Source: Pseudoalteromonas sp. SMS1 | GTDB lineage: Bacteria; Pseudomonadota; Gammaproteobacteria; Enterobacterales; Alteromonadaceae | Direction: 5' to 3' | NCBI RefSeq assembly: GCF_021530565.1 | Contig: NZ_JAKGBI010000003.1 | Span: 62,001-126,000, forward strand | Length of the DNA: 64,000 bases | Shown here: piece by piece, positions 26,414-36,231 of the stretch | Position numbering within the stretch: the first letter of the stretch is position 1 | Layout of the letters: each line of letters opens with the position of its first letter | Notes under the pieces: generated by a model | Databases searched by the model: none | What the model was told of the DNA's origin: nothing | What the model saw: only the letters and a program-made list of their open reading frames with translations | Program-made: the position numbers and the translations under genes

Positions 26414-27259
26414 TTACCCCAGTCGCAGTGCAATAAACTCCGCGAGTTTGTTTACTGCATGCGCCGACTCTTGGGTATTCTTAATTAGGCTGATGCCGAT
26501 TTGCCCCAGTGCGGGCAAGTGGGGAGTATGTTGCTGATAGGTCAACTCGCCAGGCACGGTGCTTTTTGCCAATACCGTGACCCCCAACCCCTCTTTTAAG
26601 GCGGCGGTTAACCCCGTTAAGTCGGCATTGCTATAGACAATACGAAATGGACGACCGCTTTCTTGTAATGCTTCAATGGCTCTACGACGATAAATACACC
26701 CTTCGGGTGCCGTCACTAAGGTGACCACTTCCTGCTTGGCAAGGTTTAAATCACCTACCCATACCAACTGATCGCGCATAAAAACAGGGTGCGATACGGA
26801 TTCGAGTTCTTCGTTTAATGCCAAAACGAGATCAAATTGATCTTGCCTAGAAACAGAAAGTAAATGCTTACTTAGTCTTGACTTTACCTCTAATGCAACA
26901 TCTGGATATAACGATACAAAGTCACCAATAATCGCAGGCAGAATGCGTGCGGCAAATTCACTGGGTATGCCAAGGCGCACGCGCCCAGTTACACTTTCTG
27001 AAGTAAATTGTTGTAGTATCGCGTCATTGTATTGCAGCATTTGCTTAGCCTGCGGCAGCAGTAACTCGCCATACTGATTGAGTACTTGACGCTGGCCTTG
27101 TTTTTTAAACAGTTTGCAACCGAGCAAATCTTCTAATCTACGGATCTGCAAACTCACTGCTGGTTGAGACAATCCCAGTAATTCGCCTGCCTTTGCAAAA
27201 CCTCCGACCTCTACAACCGTGACTAAGGTGCGTAGGCCATCAATTGATAAGTTCTTCAT
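26414..27259 (-). CDS. LysR-family transcriptional regulator
   Basis: 281 aa. The N-terminal winged helix (LSIDGLRTLVTVVEVGGFAKAGELLG split by AVSLQIRRLE) is standard LysR and closest in feel to the LrhA/HexA group; the remainder is the periplasmic-binding-like effector domain. It is divergent from the GcvT-like gene, with a 24-bp palindrome in between that may be its operator. LysR proteins often control the neighbouring divergent unit, so it may regulate the GcvT-like gene and possibly gcvTH. It is not evidently E. coli GcvA. Confidence 0.88.
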   Translation of the reverse strand: MKNLSIDGLRTLVTVVEVGGFAKAGELLGLSQPAVSLQIRRLEDLLGCKLFKKQGQRQVLNQYGELLLPQAKQMLQYNDAILQQFTSESVTGRVRLGIPSEFAARILPAIIGDFVSLYPDVALEVKSRLSKHLLSVSRQDQFDLVLALNEELESVSHPVFMRDQLVWVGDLNLAKQEVVTLVTAPEGCIYRRRAIEALQESGRPFRIVYSNADLTGLTAALKEGLGVTVLAKSTVPGELTYQQHTPHLPALGQIGISLIKNTQESAHAVNKLAEFIALRLG

Positions 27260-27297
27260 ATTTAAAAAAGCTATTTATAATTCTTGAATACATTAAT

Positions 27298-27321
27298 ATT
27301 ATTTATCAATTGATAAATAAT
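27298..27321. promoter_or_regulatory. 24-bp perfect palindrome, candidate LysR operator
   Basis: The half-site ATTATTTATCAA is followed directly by its reverse complement. It contains a T-N11-A arrangement and lies between the divergent LysR and GcvT-like genes, 39 bp from one start and 68 bp from the other. Confidence 0.55.
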
Positions 27322-27388
27322 TACAATTTGTTGTTGGCTATCCACCACCCTATACTTTTGCTCATCTTAATTTCACTAAGGTGGTTGT

Positions 27389-27961
27389 ATGACGTTTTCA
27401 CCCATTATTTTTGCCAAACACCGTCAGGGCACTGTCCCTGCGCAAAATGCCTACAGTCAATTGGCATGTCAGGTTGTTATTGATTTTAGTGGCTTCGAAA
27501 CGACTCCTTTTCTGAACAAAGAACTGGGTATCAACCTCAACAAGCTAATTGCGCCAGGATTAGGTATACAAGGCGTATTTGCCAATGGCGATAGCTATGC
27601 TGTTTATTACTTTAGTGAAACTGCCTATCGCTTTGTGCTTGGGCAAGAAGCAGCGAATACCTTGGTTGCTTTGGTTGCTGAGCACGAGCAAGACTATGAC
27701 ATCGAATTAATGCGCCGTGATGACCTCGCGATTGGTCAAATCTGTGGGCAATCTGCTTTTGATTCGTTGTTGACGCATTTTTCGCTGACGCCGGGTCTGG
27801 GGATTTCAGACCTACAAACTTGCTATGGTAAACAAAGCGGCGACGTGTTTGTGACTACTTTACTGCAAGATGGCGTACAGCAGCACCAACTGATTGCGCA
27901 GGCAGAGCCACTACTCGTTTGGCAAGAGAAACTCTGCGCAGAAGGGTTTAGTGTCAATTAA
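27389..27961 (+). CDS. Shortened GcvT-like protein
   Basis: A 190-aa protein that lines up with the middle of GcvT encoded just downstream: VVIDFSGFETTPFLNK with the [14 protein letters not shown] region, YAVYYFSETAYRFVLG with [16 protein letters not shown], then SGDVFVTT with AGNLFIATT. It lacks the first 45 or so residues and the last third of GcvT, including the GLGARDTLR segment, so folate chemistry is unlikely. The frame is open with a good ribosome site (AAGGTGG, 5 bases before the ATG), so it looks expressed rather than dead. It precedes gcvT by 118 bp. Function unknown; a regulatory or chaperone-like role is a guess. Confidence 0.65.
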   Translation: MTFSPIIFAKHRQGTVPAQNAYSQLACQVVIDFSGFETTPFLNKELGINLNKLIAPGLGIQGVFANGDSYAVYYFSETAYRFVLGQEAANTLVALVAEHEQDYDIELMRRDDLAIGQICGQSAFDSLLTHFSLTPGLGISDLQTCYGKQSGDVFVTTLLQDGVQQHQLIAQAEPLLVWQEKLCAEGFSVN

Positions 27962-28079
27962 TTCCGTGCATTTGAGTTGCGCTGTAACTCAAGATTAACC
28001 CCGTTTGAGGTCGTGTGATCTCGATAAGTGTGGCTGGCGTATTCGTTGGTTGCATAAAATAAAAAATTGAAGGACAAGT

Positions 28080-29162
28080 ATGACTTCTAAAACAGTACTA
28101 CATGCTAAGCACCTAGAAGCTGGCGCAAAAATGGTTGATTTCCACGGCTGGGAAATGCCAATCAATTATGGCTCGCAAATCGAAGAACACCATGCAGTGC
28201 GTCAAGACGCGGGTATGTTCGACGTGTCTCACATGACTATTGTGGATGTGAAAGGTGCGGATGCGCAGGCATTTCTACGCAAGCTAGTAGCAAACGACGT
28301 TGCTAAGCTGACAGTGCCTGGCAAAGCGTTATACACAGGCATGCTCAATGAGCAGGGTGGTGTGATCGACGACCTTATCATCTATTTCTTCACTGAAACT
28401 GAGTATCGCCTAGTTGTAAACTCAGCAACGCGTGAAAAAGATCTTGCACACATCGGTACTGTTGCAACTGACTTTGAAGTGGCGGTAACGGAGCGTCCAG
28501 AGTACGCAATGATTGCCGTTCAAGGTCCGAACGCAAAAGAAAAAACAGCGACAATTCTAACTGCGGAGCAACAAGCAGCTGTAGAAGGTATGAAGCCTTT
28601 CTTTGGTGCTCAGGCTGGCAATTTATTCATCGCAACAACAGGCTATACTGGTGAAGCGGGTTATGAGATTGTTGTGCACAATGACGATGCAGCGGAGCTT
28701 TGGCAACAATTACTTGACGCAGGTGTGCGTCCTGCTGGCTTAGGCGCGCGTGATACGCTACGTTTAGAAGCGGGCATGAACTTATACGGTTCTGATATGG
28801 ATGAAACGGTCTCTCCGCTGGCTGCAAACATGGCTTGGACCATCGCGTGGGAGCCGGAAGAACGTGATTTCATCGGCCGTAAAGTGGTTGAGCAGCAACG
28901 TGCTGACAAGAGCACTGATAAGCTGGTTGGCCTAGTGCTAGAGAGCAAAGGCGTACTACGTGGTGGTTCTAAAGTTATCGTAGAAGGTGGCGAAGGTGTT
29001 ATAACTTCTGGTACATTCTCTCCGACTTTAGGTTTTAGCGTTGCATTGGCACGTGTTCCTCGTTCAACTGGGGAAACAGCACAAGTTGAAATGCGCAAAA
29101 AGCTAGTAGACGTTAAAGTTGTGAAGCCTTGCTTCGTACGTAACGGCAAGTCAGTGATCTAA
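28080..29162 (+). CDS. gcvT: Glycine cleavage system T protein (aminomethyltransferase)
   Basis: Transfers the methylene group from aminomethyl-lipoyl GcvH to tetrahydrofolate, releasing ammonia. 360 aa with the expected landmarks: [48 protein letters not shown], and [23 protein letters not shown], which includes the catalytic Asp loop region. Ribosome site AAGGA precedes the ATG. It is followed by gcvH 63 bp downstream. No glycine riboswitch was recognised in the 118-bp leader. Confidence 0.96.
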   Translation: MTSKTVLHAKHLEAGAKMVDFHGWEMPINYGSQIEEHHAVRQDAGMFDVSHMTIVDVKGADAQAFLRKLVANDVAKLTVPGKALYTGMLNEQGGVIDDLIIYFFTETEYRLVVNSATREKDLAHIGTVATDFEVAVTERPEYAMIAVQGPNAKEKTATILTAEQQAAVEGMKPFFGAQAGNLFIATTGYTGEAGYEIVVHNDDAAELWQQLLDAGVRPAGLGARDTLRLEAGMNLYGSDMDETVSPLAANMAWTIAWEPEERDFIGRKVVEQQRADKSTDKLVGLVLESKGVLRGGSKVIVEGGEGVITSGTFSPTLGFSVALARVPRSTGETAQVEMRKKLVDVKVVKPCFVRNGKSVI

Positions 29163-29225
29163 GCTATCATTGTAACGAGTAGAATAATGGGCAGTTGCCC
29201 AAACAAATGACCAAAGGAACAAAAA

Positions 29226-29615
29226 ATGAGCAACATTCCTAGCGAGTTAAAATACGCATCTTCACATGAATGGGTTCGCGCTGAAGGCGACGGTGTATTC
29301 ACTGTAGGTATCACTGAGCACGCACAAGAGCTGCTAGGTGATATGGTATTCGTTGACCTACCAGATGTTGATGACGAAGTAGATGCTGGCGAAGACTGTG
29401 CAGTTGCTGAGTCTGTGAAAGCGGCTTCTGACATCTATGCGCCTATCACGGGCACTATCGTTGAAATCAACGAAGAGTTAGAAGATTCTCCAGAGTCTGT
29501 TAACAACGACCCATACGGCGACGGTTGGTTATTCAAAGTGAAAGCATCTGACGAGTCAGAGCTTGCAAACCTACTTGACGCTGAAGGTTACCAAAATTCA
29601 ATCGACGAAGACTAA
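29226..29615 (+). CDS. gcvH: Glycine cleavage system H protein
   Basis: The lipoyl carrier of the glycine cleavage system. 129 aa, usual length. The lipoylated lysine is Lys65 in [18 protein letters not shown] at the start and the [10 protein letters not shown]-terminal part are typical. AAGGA lies before the ATG. It ends just before a strong terminator, so gcvTH and gcvP are likely separate or attenuated units. Confidence 0.97.
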   Translation: MSNIPSELKYASSHEWVRAEGDGVFTVGITEHAQELLGDMVFVDLPDVDDEVDAGEDCAVAESVKAASDIYAPITGTIVEINEELEDSPESVNNDPYGDGWLFKVKASDESELANLLDAEGYQNSIDED

Positions 29616-29630
29616 TTCGTTGTAGAACGT

Positions 29631-29655
29631 AAAAGCCCCAACTTTTGGGGCTTTT
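29631..29655 (+). terminator. Terminator between gcvH and gcvP
   Basis: AAAAGCCCC and GGGGCTTTT form an almost ideal stem with a T-run. It lies 16 bp after the gcvH stop and about 140 bp before gcvP. Confidence 0.85.
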
Positions 29656-29797
29656 GTTGTTAAATTAAACCGTTTTGGTTTGGTTTATCTCAAAGCATTA
29701 TTTTGTGACTGCGTTACCAAGGCCTTTGTCTAGCAATGCTTGCTAGGCATCAATGCAGGACACACCCACTTAATTTGGATCATAGGAATCTGGACTA

Positions 29798-32695
29798 ATG
29801 TCAAACGCCAAATCTCTTGAACAATTAGAGCAAAAGCAAGACTTTATTCGCCGCCATATCGGCCCGAATGCCGCACAAGTAAGCGAGATGCTTGCTGAGC
29901 TTGGAGTATCAAGTGTTGAAGAGCTGATCGGTCAAACGGTACCTGACTCTATTCGTTTAGAAACAGGTCTTAAGATTGGTGAAAGCCGTACTGAAGTTGA
30001 AACGCTAAGCTACCTAAAATCAGTAGCGGGCCAAAACAAAGTATTCAAATCATACATCGGCCAAGGTTATCACCCAACACACGTACCTAACGTCATTTTA
30101 CGTAACGTGTTAGAAAACCCAGGTTGGTATACAGCGTATACACCTTACCAGCCAGAGATCGCACAAGGGCGTTTGGAGTCACTTCTTAACTTCCAAACTC
30201 TAACGATGGATGTGACAGGCCTAGACTTGGCAAGTGCATCTTTGCTTGATGAGTCTACCGCAGCTGCAGAGGCGATGGCCCTCGCTAAGCGTGTAGCAAA
30301 AGCAAAAAAAGCAAACATTTTTTTCATCGCAGATGACGTACACACACAAACAATTGACGTAGTAAGCACCCGTGCTGAACAGTTTGGTTTTGAGGTGGTG
30401 GTTGCCCCTGCAAGCGACGTGGTAAATCACGAGATCTTCGGTGCACTATTCCAGTACCCGTCAACATCTGGTGAAGTAGTTGACGTCACAGACCTAATCG
30501 CACAAGTACAAGACAAAAAAGCGATTGCCTGTGTTGCAGCAGACATCATGAGCTTAATGCTATTGAAAGCGCCGGGTAAGCTAGGCGCAGACGTCGTACT
30601 GGGTTCTGCACAGCGCTTTGGTGTGCCTATGGGCTACGGTGGTCCACACGCGGCATTCTTCGCAACACGCGACAAGTATAAGCGTTCACTACCAGGTCGT
30701 ATCATTGGTGTATCTAAAGACCGTTTAGGTAACGACGCACTACGCATGGCGATGCAGACGCGTGAGCAGCACATCCGCCGTGAAAAAGCGAACTCAAACA
30801 TTTGTACAGCGCAGGTATTGCTCGCTAACATGGCGGCGTTCTACGCGGTGTACCACGGTCCACAGGGTCTTAAGACAATTGCACAGCGCATCAACCGCTT
30901 TGCAAGCATCTTGGCAACGGGCCTTAAATCTAAAGGCGTTGCACTGAAGCATGACACGTGGTTTGACACCATCACGGTTGTGGCTGAAGAGGCAGACAAA
31001 AATGCGGTTGTTGGCCGTGCAGTTGCAAACGAAGTGAACTTTGCAATTAACCACGCAGGCGAGTACTCAATCGCCCTGAACGAAACAACAACACGCGCAG
31101 ACATCGCTGAGCTATTCGACATCATCCTAGGCGAAGGCCATGGTCTTGATGTGGCTGCGATTGACGCTGAAGTGGCGGCAAACGACATCACAGGGGTTCC
31201 AGCGAGCTTGGTACGTGATGACGAGATCCTCACTCATCCAAACTTCAATGAGTATCACAGCGAAACTGAAATACTGCGTTACATCAAGCGTTTAGAGAAC
31301 AAAGATTTGGCATTGAACCACTCAATGATTTCTTTGGGCTCGTGTACTATGAAGCTAAACGCGACAGCGGAGATGATCCCAGTAACCTGGCCTGAATTCG
31401 CTGAGCTTCACCCATTCTGTCCACTTGAGCAAGCACAAGGTTATCAAACTATGATGACTGAACTGCACGACTGGCTTGTAAATATCACCGGCTACGATGC
31501 AGTATCACTACAGCCAAACTCAGGTGCACAAGGCGAATACGCGGGTCTTATCGCTATTCGTAAATACCATGAATCACGTGGCGAAGGTCACCGTAATGTG
31601 TGCTTGATCCCAAGCTCTGCACACGGTACTAACCCGGCGTCTGCACAAATGGCAAGCATGAAGGTTGTGGTTGTTGGCTGTGATGACCAAGGCAACATCG
31701 ACCTTGACGACTTACGCGCAAAAGCAGAAGAAGTGTCTGAAAACTTATCTTGTATCATGGTAACTTACCCGTCTACACACGGTGTATACGAAGAGACTAT
31801 CCGCGAAGTCTGTGACGTTGTTCACCAGCACGGCGGCCAAGTATACATGGACGGCGCGAACATGAACGCGCAAGTAGGGGTAACGAGCCCTGGCTTCATC
31901 GGCTCAGATGTATCGCACTTAAATCTACACAAAACGTTCTGTATCCCTCACGGTGGTGGCGGTCCTGGTGTTGGTCCTATCGGTGTTAAATCACACCTAG
32001 CGCCATTTATGCCTAACCACAGCATCATCAATGTTGCGGGCACCACAGAAGGTAACGGTGCGGTATCGGCGGCACCTTACGGTTCAGCAGCGATTCTACC
32101 TATCTCATGGGCATACATTGCGATGATGGGCAGCGAAGGGCTTAAGCAAGCGACTGAGATTGCAATCGTCAACGCGAACTACCTAACAGCTAAACTGGCA
32201 GATCACTACCCAGTGCTATACCGCGGCCGTAACGACCGTGTTGCGCACGAGTGTATTGTTGACTTGCGTCCACTTAAAGAAGCATCTGGCATCACTGAAA
32301 TGGATGTGGCGAAGCGTCTTATGGACTATGGCTTCCACGCACCGACGATGTCATTCCCAGTAGCGGGCACACTGATGATCGAGCCTACTGAGTCTGAGTC
32401 TAAAGTTGAAATCGACCGCTTTATCGAAGCGATGATCTCAATCCGTGAAGAGATTGCTAAGGTTGAGTCAGGCGAGTGGTCTGTAGAGAACAACCCACTG
32501 GTATTTGCACCGCACACGCAAGCTGACGTACTAGGTAACGAGTGGGAGCGTGCATACGACCGCTTCTATGCGGCATTCCCAGTACCTGCTGTAGCAAAAG
32601 ACAAATTCTGGCCAACGGTAACGCGTATCGATGACGTATACGGTGACCGTAACCTGATCTGTTCATGTCCAGCTGTTGAGACATATGCAGAGTAA
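29798..32695 (+). CDS. gcvP: Glycine dehydrogenase (decarboxylating), P protein
   Basis: PLP enzyme that decarboxylates glycine and loads the aminomethyl group onto GcvH. 965 aa, the single-chain form common in gammaproteobacteria. Landmarks are FIRRHIGP near the start, [21 protein letters not shown], and the PLP lysine Lys712 in [16 protein letters not shown]. The gene has strongly biased codon use, as do gcvT and gcvH, which suggests high expression. Its own promoter must lie in the 140 bp after the gcvH terminator. Confidence 0.97.
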   Translation: MSNAKSLEQLEQKQDFIRRHIGPNAAQVSEMLAELGVSSVEELIGQTVPDSIRLETGLKIGESRTEVETLSYLKSVAGQNKVFKSYIGQGYHPTHVPNVILRNVLENPGWYTAYTPYQPEIAQGRLESLLNFQTLTMDVTGLDLASASLLDESTAAAEAMALAKRVAKAKKANIFFIADDVHTQTIDVVSTRAEQFGFEVVVAPASDVVNHEIFGALFQYPSTSGEVVDVTDLIAQVQDKKAIACVAADIMSLMLLKAPGKLGADVVLGSAQRFGVPMGYGGPHAAFFATRDKYKRSLPGRIIGVSKDRLGNDALRMAMQTREQHIRREKANSNICTAQVLLANMAAFYAVYHGPQGLKTIAQRINRFASILATGLKSKGVALKHDTWFDTITVVAEEADKNAVVGRAVANEVNFAINHAGEYSIALNETTTRADIAELFDIILGEGHGLDVAAIDAEVAANDITGVPASLVRDDEILTHPNFNEYHSETEILRYIKRLENKDLALNHSMISLGSCTMKLNATAEMIPVTWPEFAELHPFCPLEQAQGYQTMMTELHDWLVNITGYDAVSLQPNSGAQGEYAGLIAIRKYHESRGEGHRNVCLIPSSAHGTNPASAQMASMKVVVVGCDDQGNIDLDDLRAKAEEVSENLSCIMVTYPSTHGVYEETIREVCDVVHQHGGQVYMDGANMNAQVGVTSPGFIGSDVSHLNLHKTFCIPHGGGGPGVGPIGVKSHLAPFMPNHSIINVAGTTEGNGAVSAAPYGSAAILPISWAYIAMMGSEGLKQATEIAIVNANYLTAKLADHYPVLYRGRNDRVAHECIVDLRPLKEASGITEMDVAKRLMDYGFHAPTMSFPVAGTLMIEPTESESKVEIDRFIEAMISIREEIAKVESGEWSVENNPLVFAPHTQADVLGNEWERAYDRFYAAFPVPAVAKDKFWPTVTRIDDVYGDRNLICSCPAVETYAE

Positions 32696-32734
32696 TTTGT
32701 TTTAGATCGGGCCAATTCCCGACTTGGATTTTTA

Positions 32735-32767
32735 AAAACCGCCTTAAGAGATTGAGGCGGTTTTTTT
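32735..32767 (+). terminator. Terminator after gcvP
   Basis: AAAACCGCCT and AGGCGGTTTTTTT form a stem with a long T-run 40 bp after the gcvP stop. Confidence 0.88.
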
Positions 32768-32799
32768 GTGGGTGGGTTTTGGCTTCAATCACAACTTTG

Positions 32800-32889
32800 T
32801 CACCCTGACGGAGATCAGGATCCATTTTGCAGAGATGTCGGGTTCAGGTGCGATCTCACCTTCGTCGTCATGACGGAGGTGAGGACCTA
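32800..32889. repeat. Two copies of a degenerate 25-bp repeat
   Basis: CACCCTGACGGAGATCAGGA (from 32801) and GTCATGACGGAGGTGAGGAC (32867-32886) are imperfect copies of one unit. They lie just inside the accessory region's left border. This family differs from the GGGGTCAGAGTC repeat. Confidence 0.5.
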
Positions 32890-33245
32890 TGTTTTTCAGG
32901 ACTAGCAGTTTAATAACAGGGCTGGTGCCGACAAGCCTTCAGCTAAACACTTTGTCGCGTTGGTGACGGCAGTCAGAAAAGGCCGATGCTAGCCGCTCAT
33001 GTACGATCTTCGCTCTAGTGAACACCTCGAAAGAGTTCATAAATTCCAAATATATAAGGAACCCATAAATACTCAATGACTCTGGCCTGTTGGACTAAAA
33101 CCTTTATTAGCGGCGCTGTAATACTTTGTAATAACGCACACCGTTTCCACACTCTACGCTTGTAATCACATTTAATGGAGAGCTTAAAACGCTTCTCAGT
33201 AATCGTTAGATGTAACTATAATCTCACTTACTTAAAGGAATTATT
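32890..33245. other. Intergenic region before the toxin-like gene
   Basis: No gene or further repeat is recognised. A promoter for the pore-forming-like gene must lie here; AAAGGA stands before its ATG. Confidence 0.45.
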
Positions 33246-33998
33246 ATGCCAATCCAGCAAGCGTTACAATTCTCAGATCTCAGTGCCCTTGATTCTAGTC
33301 CCAATGCTGTTAGAGACTGGTTTAAACACTCATTTTCAAGAAATCCAAAAGAGGTGACCCCGGATGGGATATCTGTAAACAGTGAAACCTATTTCAATGC
33401 TGTTACCCCTGCAATAACTGAACAGTATAGTCACCCCGCATATAAAACCCTCGGGTCCATTGACTATACGCAGGGCGAGACAACTGGAGATACACAGGCA
33501 GTTCTCGGTTCTAATTATGCAATAAATAAAAGCAACCAAGAGCAGACCATTACACTTACTGTGTCTGGCGCTTGGCAAGAGTCACAAACAACTTCGAGCT
33601 CAGTGACAAGTGGCATGTCATTTACCGCTGAGGTTTCGCTAGAAGGCGTGTTTAAGTTAGGTTCAACTTTTAGCACTTCAATTACAGCGGGAGAATCAAA
33701 TACCAATTCGACGACTAGAACGAGCACTGCCAGCGCCACAGTGAAAGTTCCGCCAAACTCAAAGATTAAAGTCACGATGGTTGGTACAATGAAGACGCAA
33801 ACAGTCAATTTTACTGCGCCTATTCAGGTTAGTGGGATGTTCGGTGCGAATTTTCCCGATCGAGTGAGTGACCATTATTTTTGGTTTGCTGGAGTAGAGC
33901 AGGTTCTTCCTAAAACCACAGGAACTCTTAGTGGTACGATTAAAAACACATCAGCTTTCGATGTACAGACAGAGATTGGTGAAGCAGAGCCTTTATAA
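33246..33998 (+). CDS. Aerolysin/ETX-MTX2-like beta-pore-forming protein
   Basis: A 250-aa protein with the composition and order of the aerolysin-type pore-forming module. An N-terminal region (1-90) leads into long amphipathic strands rich in Ser and Thr: QEQTITLTVSGAWQESQTTSS, FKLGSTFSTSITAGESNTNS, TTRTSTASATVKVPPNSKIKV. The insertion hairpin of serine and threonine repeats (about 110-170) followed by VKVPP and SKIKVTMVG is characteristic of ETX/MTX2 proteins. No signal peptide is visible, so release would need lysis or another route. Single gene, between the gcvP terminator and the first REP repeats. Target unknown. Confidence 0.72.
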   Translation: MPIQQALQFSDLSALDSSPNAVRDWFKHSFSRNPKEVTPDGISVNSETYFNAVTPAITEQYSHPAYKTLGSIDYTQGETTGDTQAVLGSNYAINKSNQEQTITLTVSGAWQESQTTSSSVTSGMSFTAEVSLEGVFKLGSTFSTSITAGESNTNSTTRTSTASATVKVPPNSKIKVTMVGTMKTQTVNFTAPIQVSGMFGANFPDRVSDHYFWFAGVEQVLPKTTGTLSGTIKNTSAFDVQTEIGEAEPL

Positions 33999-34010
33999 GA
34001 AACTCTTTTA

Positions 34011-34195
34011 ATTAAGGGGTCAGGGTTATTTGATCCCTTTCAAAAGTTAATTCTTCAAAATAATGTGGAATCAAAGGGGTCAGAGTCATTTGATCCTAAT
34101 TTTTAATGAGTCTGCAATCTTATAAGAGTTTGGTTGAGGAAAGAGTACTTTTCACTTTTAAAGTCATTTACTCTGACCCCATTGATTACATCCTG
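34011..34195. repeat. REP repeats: three copies, one inverted
   Basis: Direct copies begin at 34014 (GGGGTCAGGGTTATTTGATC) and 34075 (AGGGGTCAGAGTCATTTGAT), and an inverted copy (ACTCTGACCCCATTGATT) ends near 34190. The second and third face each other over about 120 bp. Confidence 0.85.
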
Positions 34196-34287
34196 CGCAA
34201 AAGTATGTTTCGCAACTAAACTAATCTTGTTACTGGTACGATGAGTTGCTACTCTCAAAATAAATAACCATAATTTGAGGCAACATC

Positions 34288-34713
34288 ATGCAGGAGTTTT
34301 TCGAAAAGTTTGCAATTAATACAAAAATTAATGTGGTGTGGGGCGAAATGGATGCATTGGGGCATGTGAATAATGTGTCGTATTTTCGTTATTTCGAAAC
34401 CGCTCGGATTGATTTTTTAAAGCAAACCGGCTTACTTTCTATTTTGTCTGAACCCAGCCATAGTCCCGTGCTACGTGATACTTATGCGCAATACAAACGA
34501 CCCGTGACTTTTCCTGATACTTTGTATATTGGTTCATATATCACTGATATAAAAGAAGACCGCTTCACAATGCGCTACGAGGCGTTTAGCGAATCACAGC
34601 AAGCAGTATGCACAACGGGGTATGCTACTGTGGTGATGTTTAATATGAAAACAGGGCAAAAAGCGCCGATCCCAGACAATATGCTTGCCATACTTAAGCG
34701 ATACGAGATGTAA
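34288..34713 (+). CDS. Acyl-CoA thioesterase, hotdog fold
   Basis: A 141-aa single hotdog-fold thioesterase of the 4-hydroxybenzoyl-CoA thioesterase/YbgC-like class. The active-site region is WGEMDALGHVNNVSYFRYFE, with the Asp and the HVNN segment on the central helix; the strand FPDTLYIGSYITDI and the C-terminal TGYATVVMFN complete the fold. Ribosome site GAGG stands 8 bases before the ATG. It lies between REP clusters in the accessory region. The acyl substrate is unknown. Confidence 0.85.
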   Translation: MQEFFEKFAINTKINVVWGEMDALGHVNNVSYFRYFETARIDFLKQTGLLSILSEPSHSPVLRDTYAQYKRPVTFPDTLYIGSYITDIKEDRFTMRYEAFSESQQAVCTTGYATVVMFNMKTGQKAPIPDNMLAILKRYEM

Positions 34714-35007
34714 CCAATAGGGTCAGAGTCGTTTGATCCCGCTTTTTATGATTCCTTCGTCCTTAATCAATGGGCTCAGAGTCATTTGATCCCGTTGCTT
34801 ATGACCCCGTGGTCCTTGTTATCGTCTGTAAAGCTGATTGTGGGCTGCGGGTATAACATAAATAATCAATGGGGTCAGAATCAATGGGGTCAGAGTCATT
34901 TGATCCCGTTGCTTATGACCCCGAGGTCCTTGTTATCGTCTGTAAAGCTGATTGTGGGCTTGAGGGTATAACATAAAAACCATTGACTCTGACCCCGTTG
35001 ATTCCAA
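34713..35007. repeat. REP cluster with about 114-bp tandem duplication
   Basis: Direct REP copies begin at about 34718, 34768, 34872 and 34885, and one inverted copy (ATTGACTCTGACCCCGTTGA) spans 34983-35002. A segment of about 97 bp (34767-34863) is repeated at 34881-34978, both beginning with a REP and ending in GGGTATAACATAAA. Open frames across it are accidental. Confidence 0.85.
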
Positions 35008-35062
35008 AATATGGGGTATTTTGCGGTATGATATTGATCTCAATTAGTTAGCACAGCTAGAA

Positions 35063-36058
35063 ATGTCAAAATTAACCGCGAAGCAGAATATCAAAGCCAT
35101 AGTGACTGCAATTAACTCTGAAGAGACATCACTTAGAGCGCGTTACCCTATTCTTCGTCAGCAAAATAGCATTGCCATGGTAATTTTGCTGTTGTCATTA
35201 TGTTCATTGATTGGCGTTGCAACGCTTTACTATTTGGCTGTTATTCCTGCGTGGCTGTGTATTATTTTGGCTGCTGTCATTACCTCTATAGCGCATGAGC
35301 TTGAACATGACATGCTCCGCAAGCAATATTTTAGTCATCGGCCATTTATATATAACCTTATGATGCTCACCGTGTGGTTGATGCGGCCAAATACGGTGAA
35401 CCCTTGGTACCGAAGAAAAATTCACTTACGCCATCATAAAGTGTCTGGCACTGCACAAGACCTAGAAGAGCGTTTAGTGGGCAACGGGATTCAATCGCCT
35501 TTTTTGAGAGCATTGGTGATTGCAGATGGGTTGCTTGGTTTAGTAATCAATGCAAAGTGTTTTACTAAAGAGATCCGAGGCTTTAAGTTTTTACGGGTAT
35601 TCAATGCAGGCGCGCCGCTTGCTACGGCTTACTTTGCGATTTTATATGGTGTGATTGTCTACTATGCGCTGCAATTTGTTCAGCCATTTGAATTGCCTAG
35701 CTGGGGAGCTGAGTTACTTGCGGTTGCTGAGTTCTTGATGGTGGTGCTGATTTTGCCAAATGTTGTCCGCTCGTTTTCGCTTAATTTGGTGACCTCTTCA
35801 ATGCATTATTATGGCGGTGTGAATAATGTATTGGCGCAAACGCATGTGATCACCAGTCGCTGGTTTTTACCCTTTCAATTATTTTGTTTTGACTTCGGCC
35901 GTACGCACACCATTCATCATTTTGTGCCTAATCAACCCTTTTATATTCGACAAATGATTAGTAAAAAAATACGGCCAATTATGGCTCTGCACGGTGTACG
36001 ATTTGACGATTTGCAAAGCTTAAAGCATGCAAATCAGTACCGAGAAAAGAGCAGGTAG
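35063..36058 (+). CDS. Fatty acid desaturase-like membrane protein
   Basis: 331 aa with three to four membrane helices and the three histidine clusters of membrane di-iron desaturases/hydroxylases: HELEHD (78-83), HLRHH (121-125) and HTIHH (about 283-287). The last cluster lies before a short C-terminal tail. The enzyme would modify an acyl chain or similar lipid in the membrane. The ribosome site is weak. It is surrounded by REP repeats and has no obvious operon partner, though a thioesterase gene lies upstream. Confidence 0.8.
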   Translation: MSKLTAKQNIKAIVTAINSEETSLRARYPILRQQNSIAMVILLLSLCSLIGVATLYYLAVIPAWLCIILAAVITSIAHELEHDMLRKQYFSHRPFIYNLMMLTVWLMRPNTVNPWYRRKIHLRHHKVSGTAQDLEERLVGNGIQSPFLRALVIADGLLGLVINAKCFTKEIRGFKFLRVFNAGAPLATAYFAILYGVIVYYALQFVQPFELPSWGAELLAVAEFLMVVLILPNVVRSFSLNLVTSSMHYYGGVNNVLAQTHVITSRWFLPFQLFCFDFGRTHTIHHFVPNQPFYIRQMISKKIRPIMALHGVRFDDLQSLKHANQYREKSR

Positions 36059-36078
36059 GCTGCTTTTTGTAGCCATGG

Positions 36079-36231
36079 GGTCTAATCAAAGGGGTCAGAG
36101 TCATTGATCCTTTTCAATAATACCTAGCTTTAAATGATTATTAAAAAGCCAAAGAGAGTGTGGTTACAATCTGAATGAGGTCAGTTCTCTAAAGCAGTCT
36201 AAGCAATCAACGACTCTGACCCCATTGAAAT
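36079..36231. repeat. REP pair, head to head
   Basis: A direct copy (AAAGGGGTCAGAGTCATTGA, from 36088) and an inverted copy (AACGACTCTGACCCCATTGA, 36209-36228) face each other over about 120 bp of unrelated sequence. Confidence 0.85.

Noticed and set aside
27962..28079. Glycine riboswitch before gcvT
   Set aside because: The leader is short and I do not see the conserved glycine aptamer cores; one short possible hairpin is not enough.
34786..34971. 61-codon open frame across the repeat cluster
   Set aside because: The product is just the tandem REP unit read through; the two halves are the same repeat, and there is no ribosome site.
36079..36231. CRISPR array from the regular REP copies
   Set aside because: Copies are in both orientations, spacers differ widely in length, and no cas genes are present.
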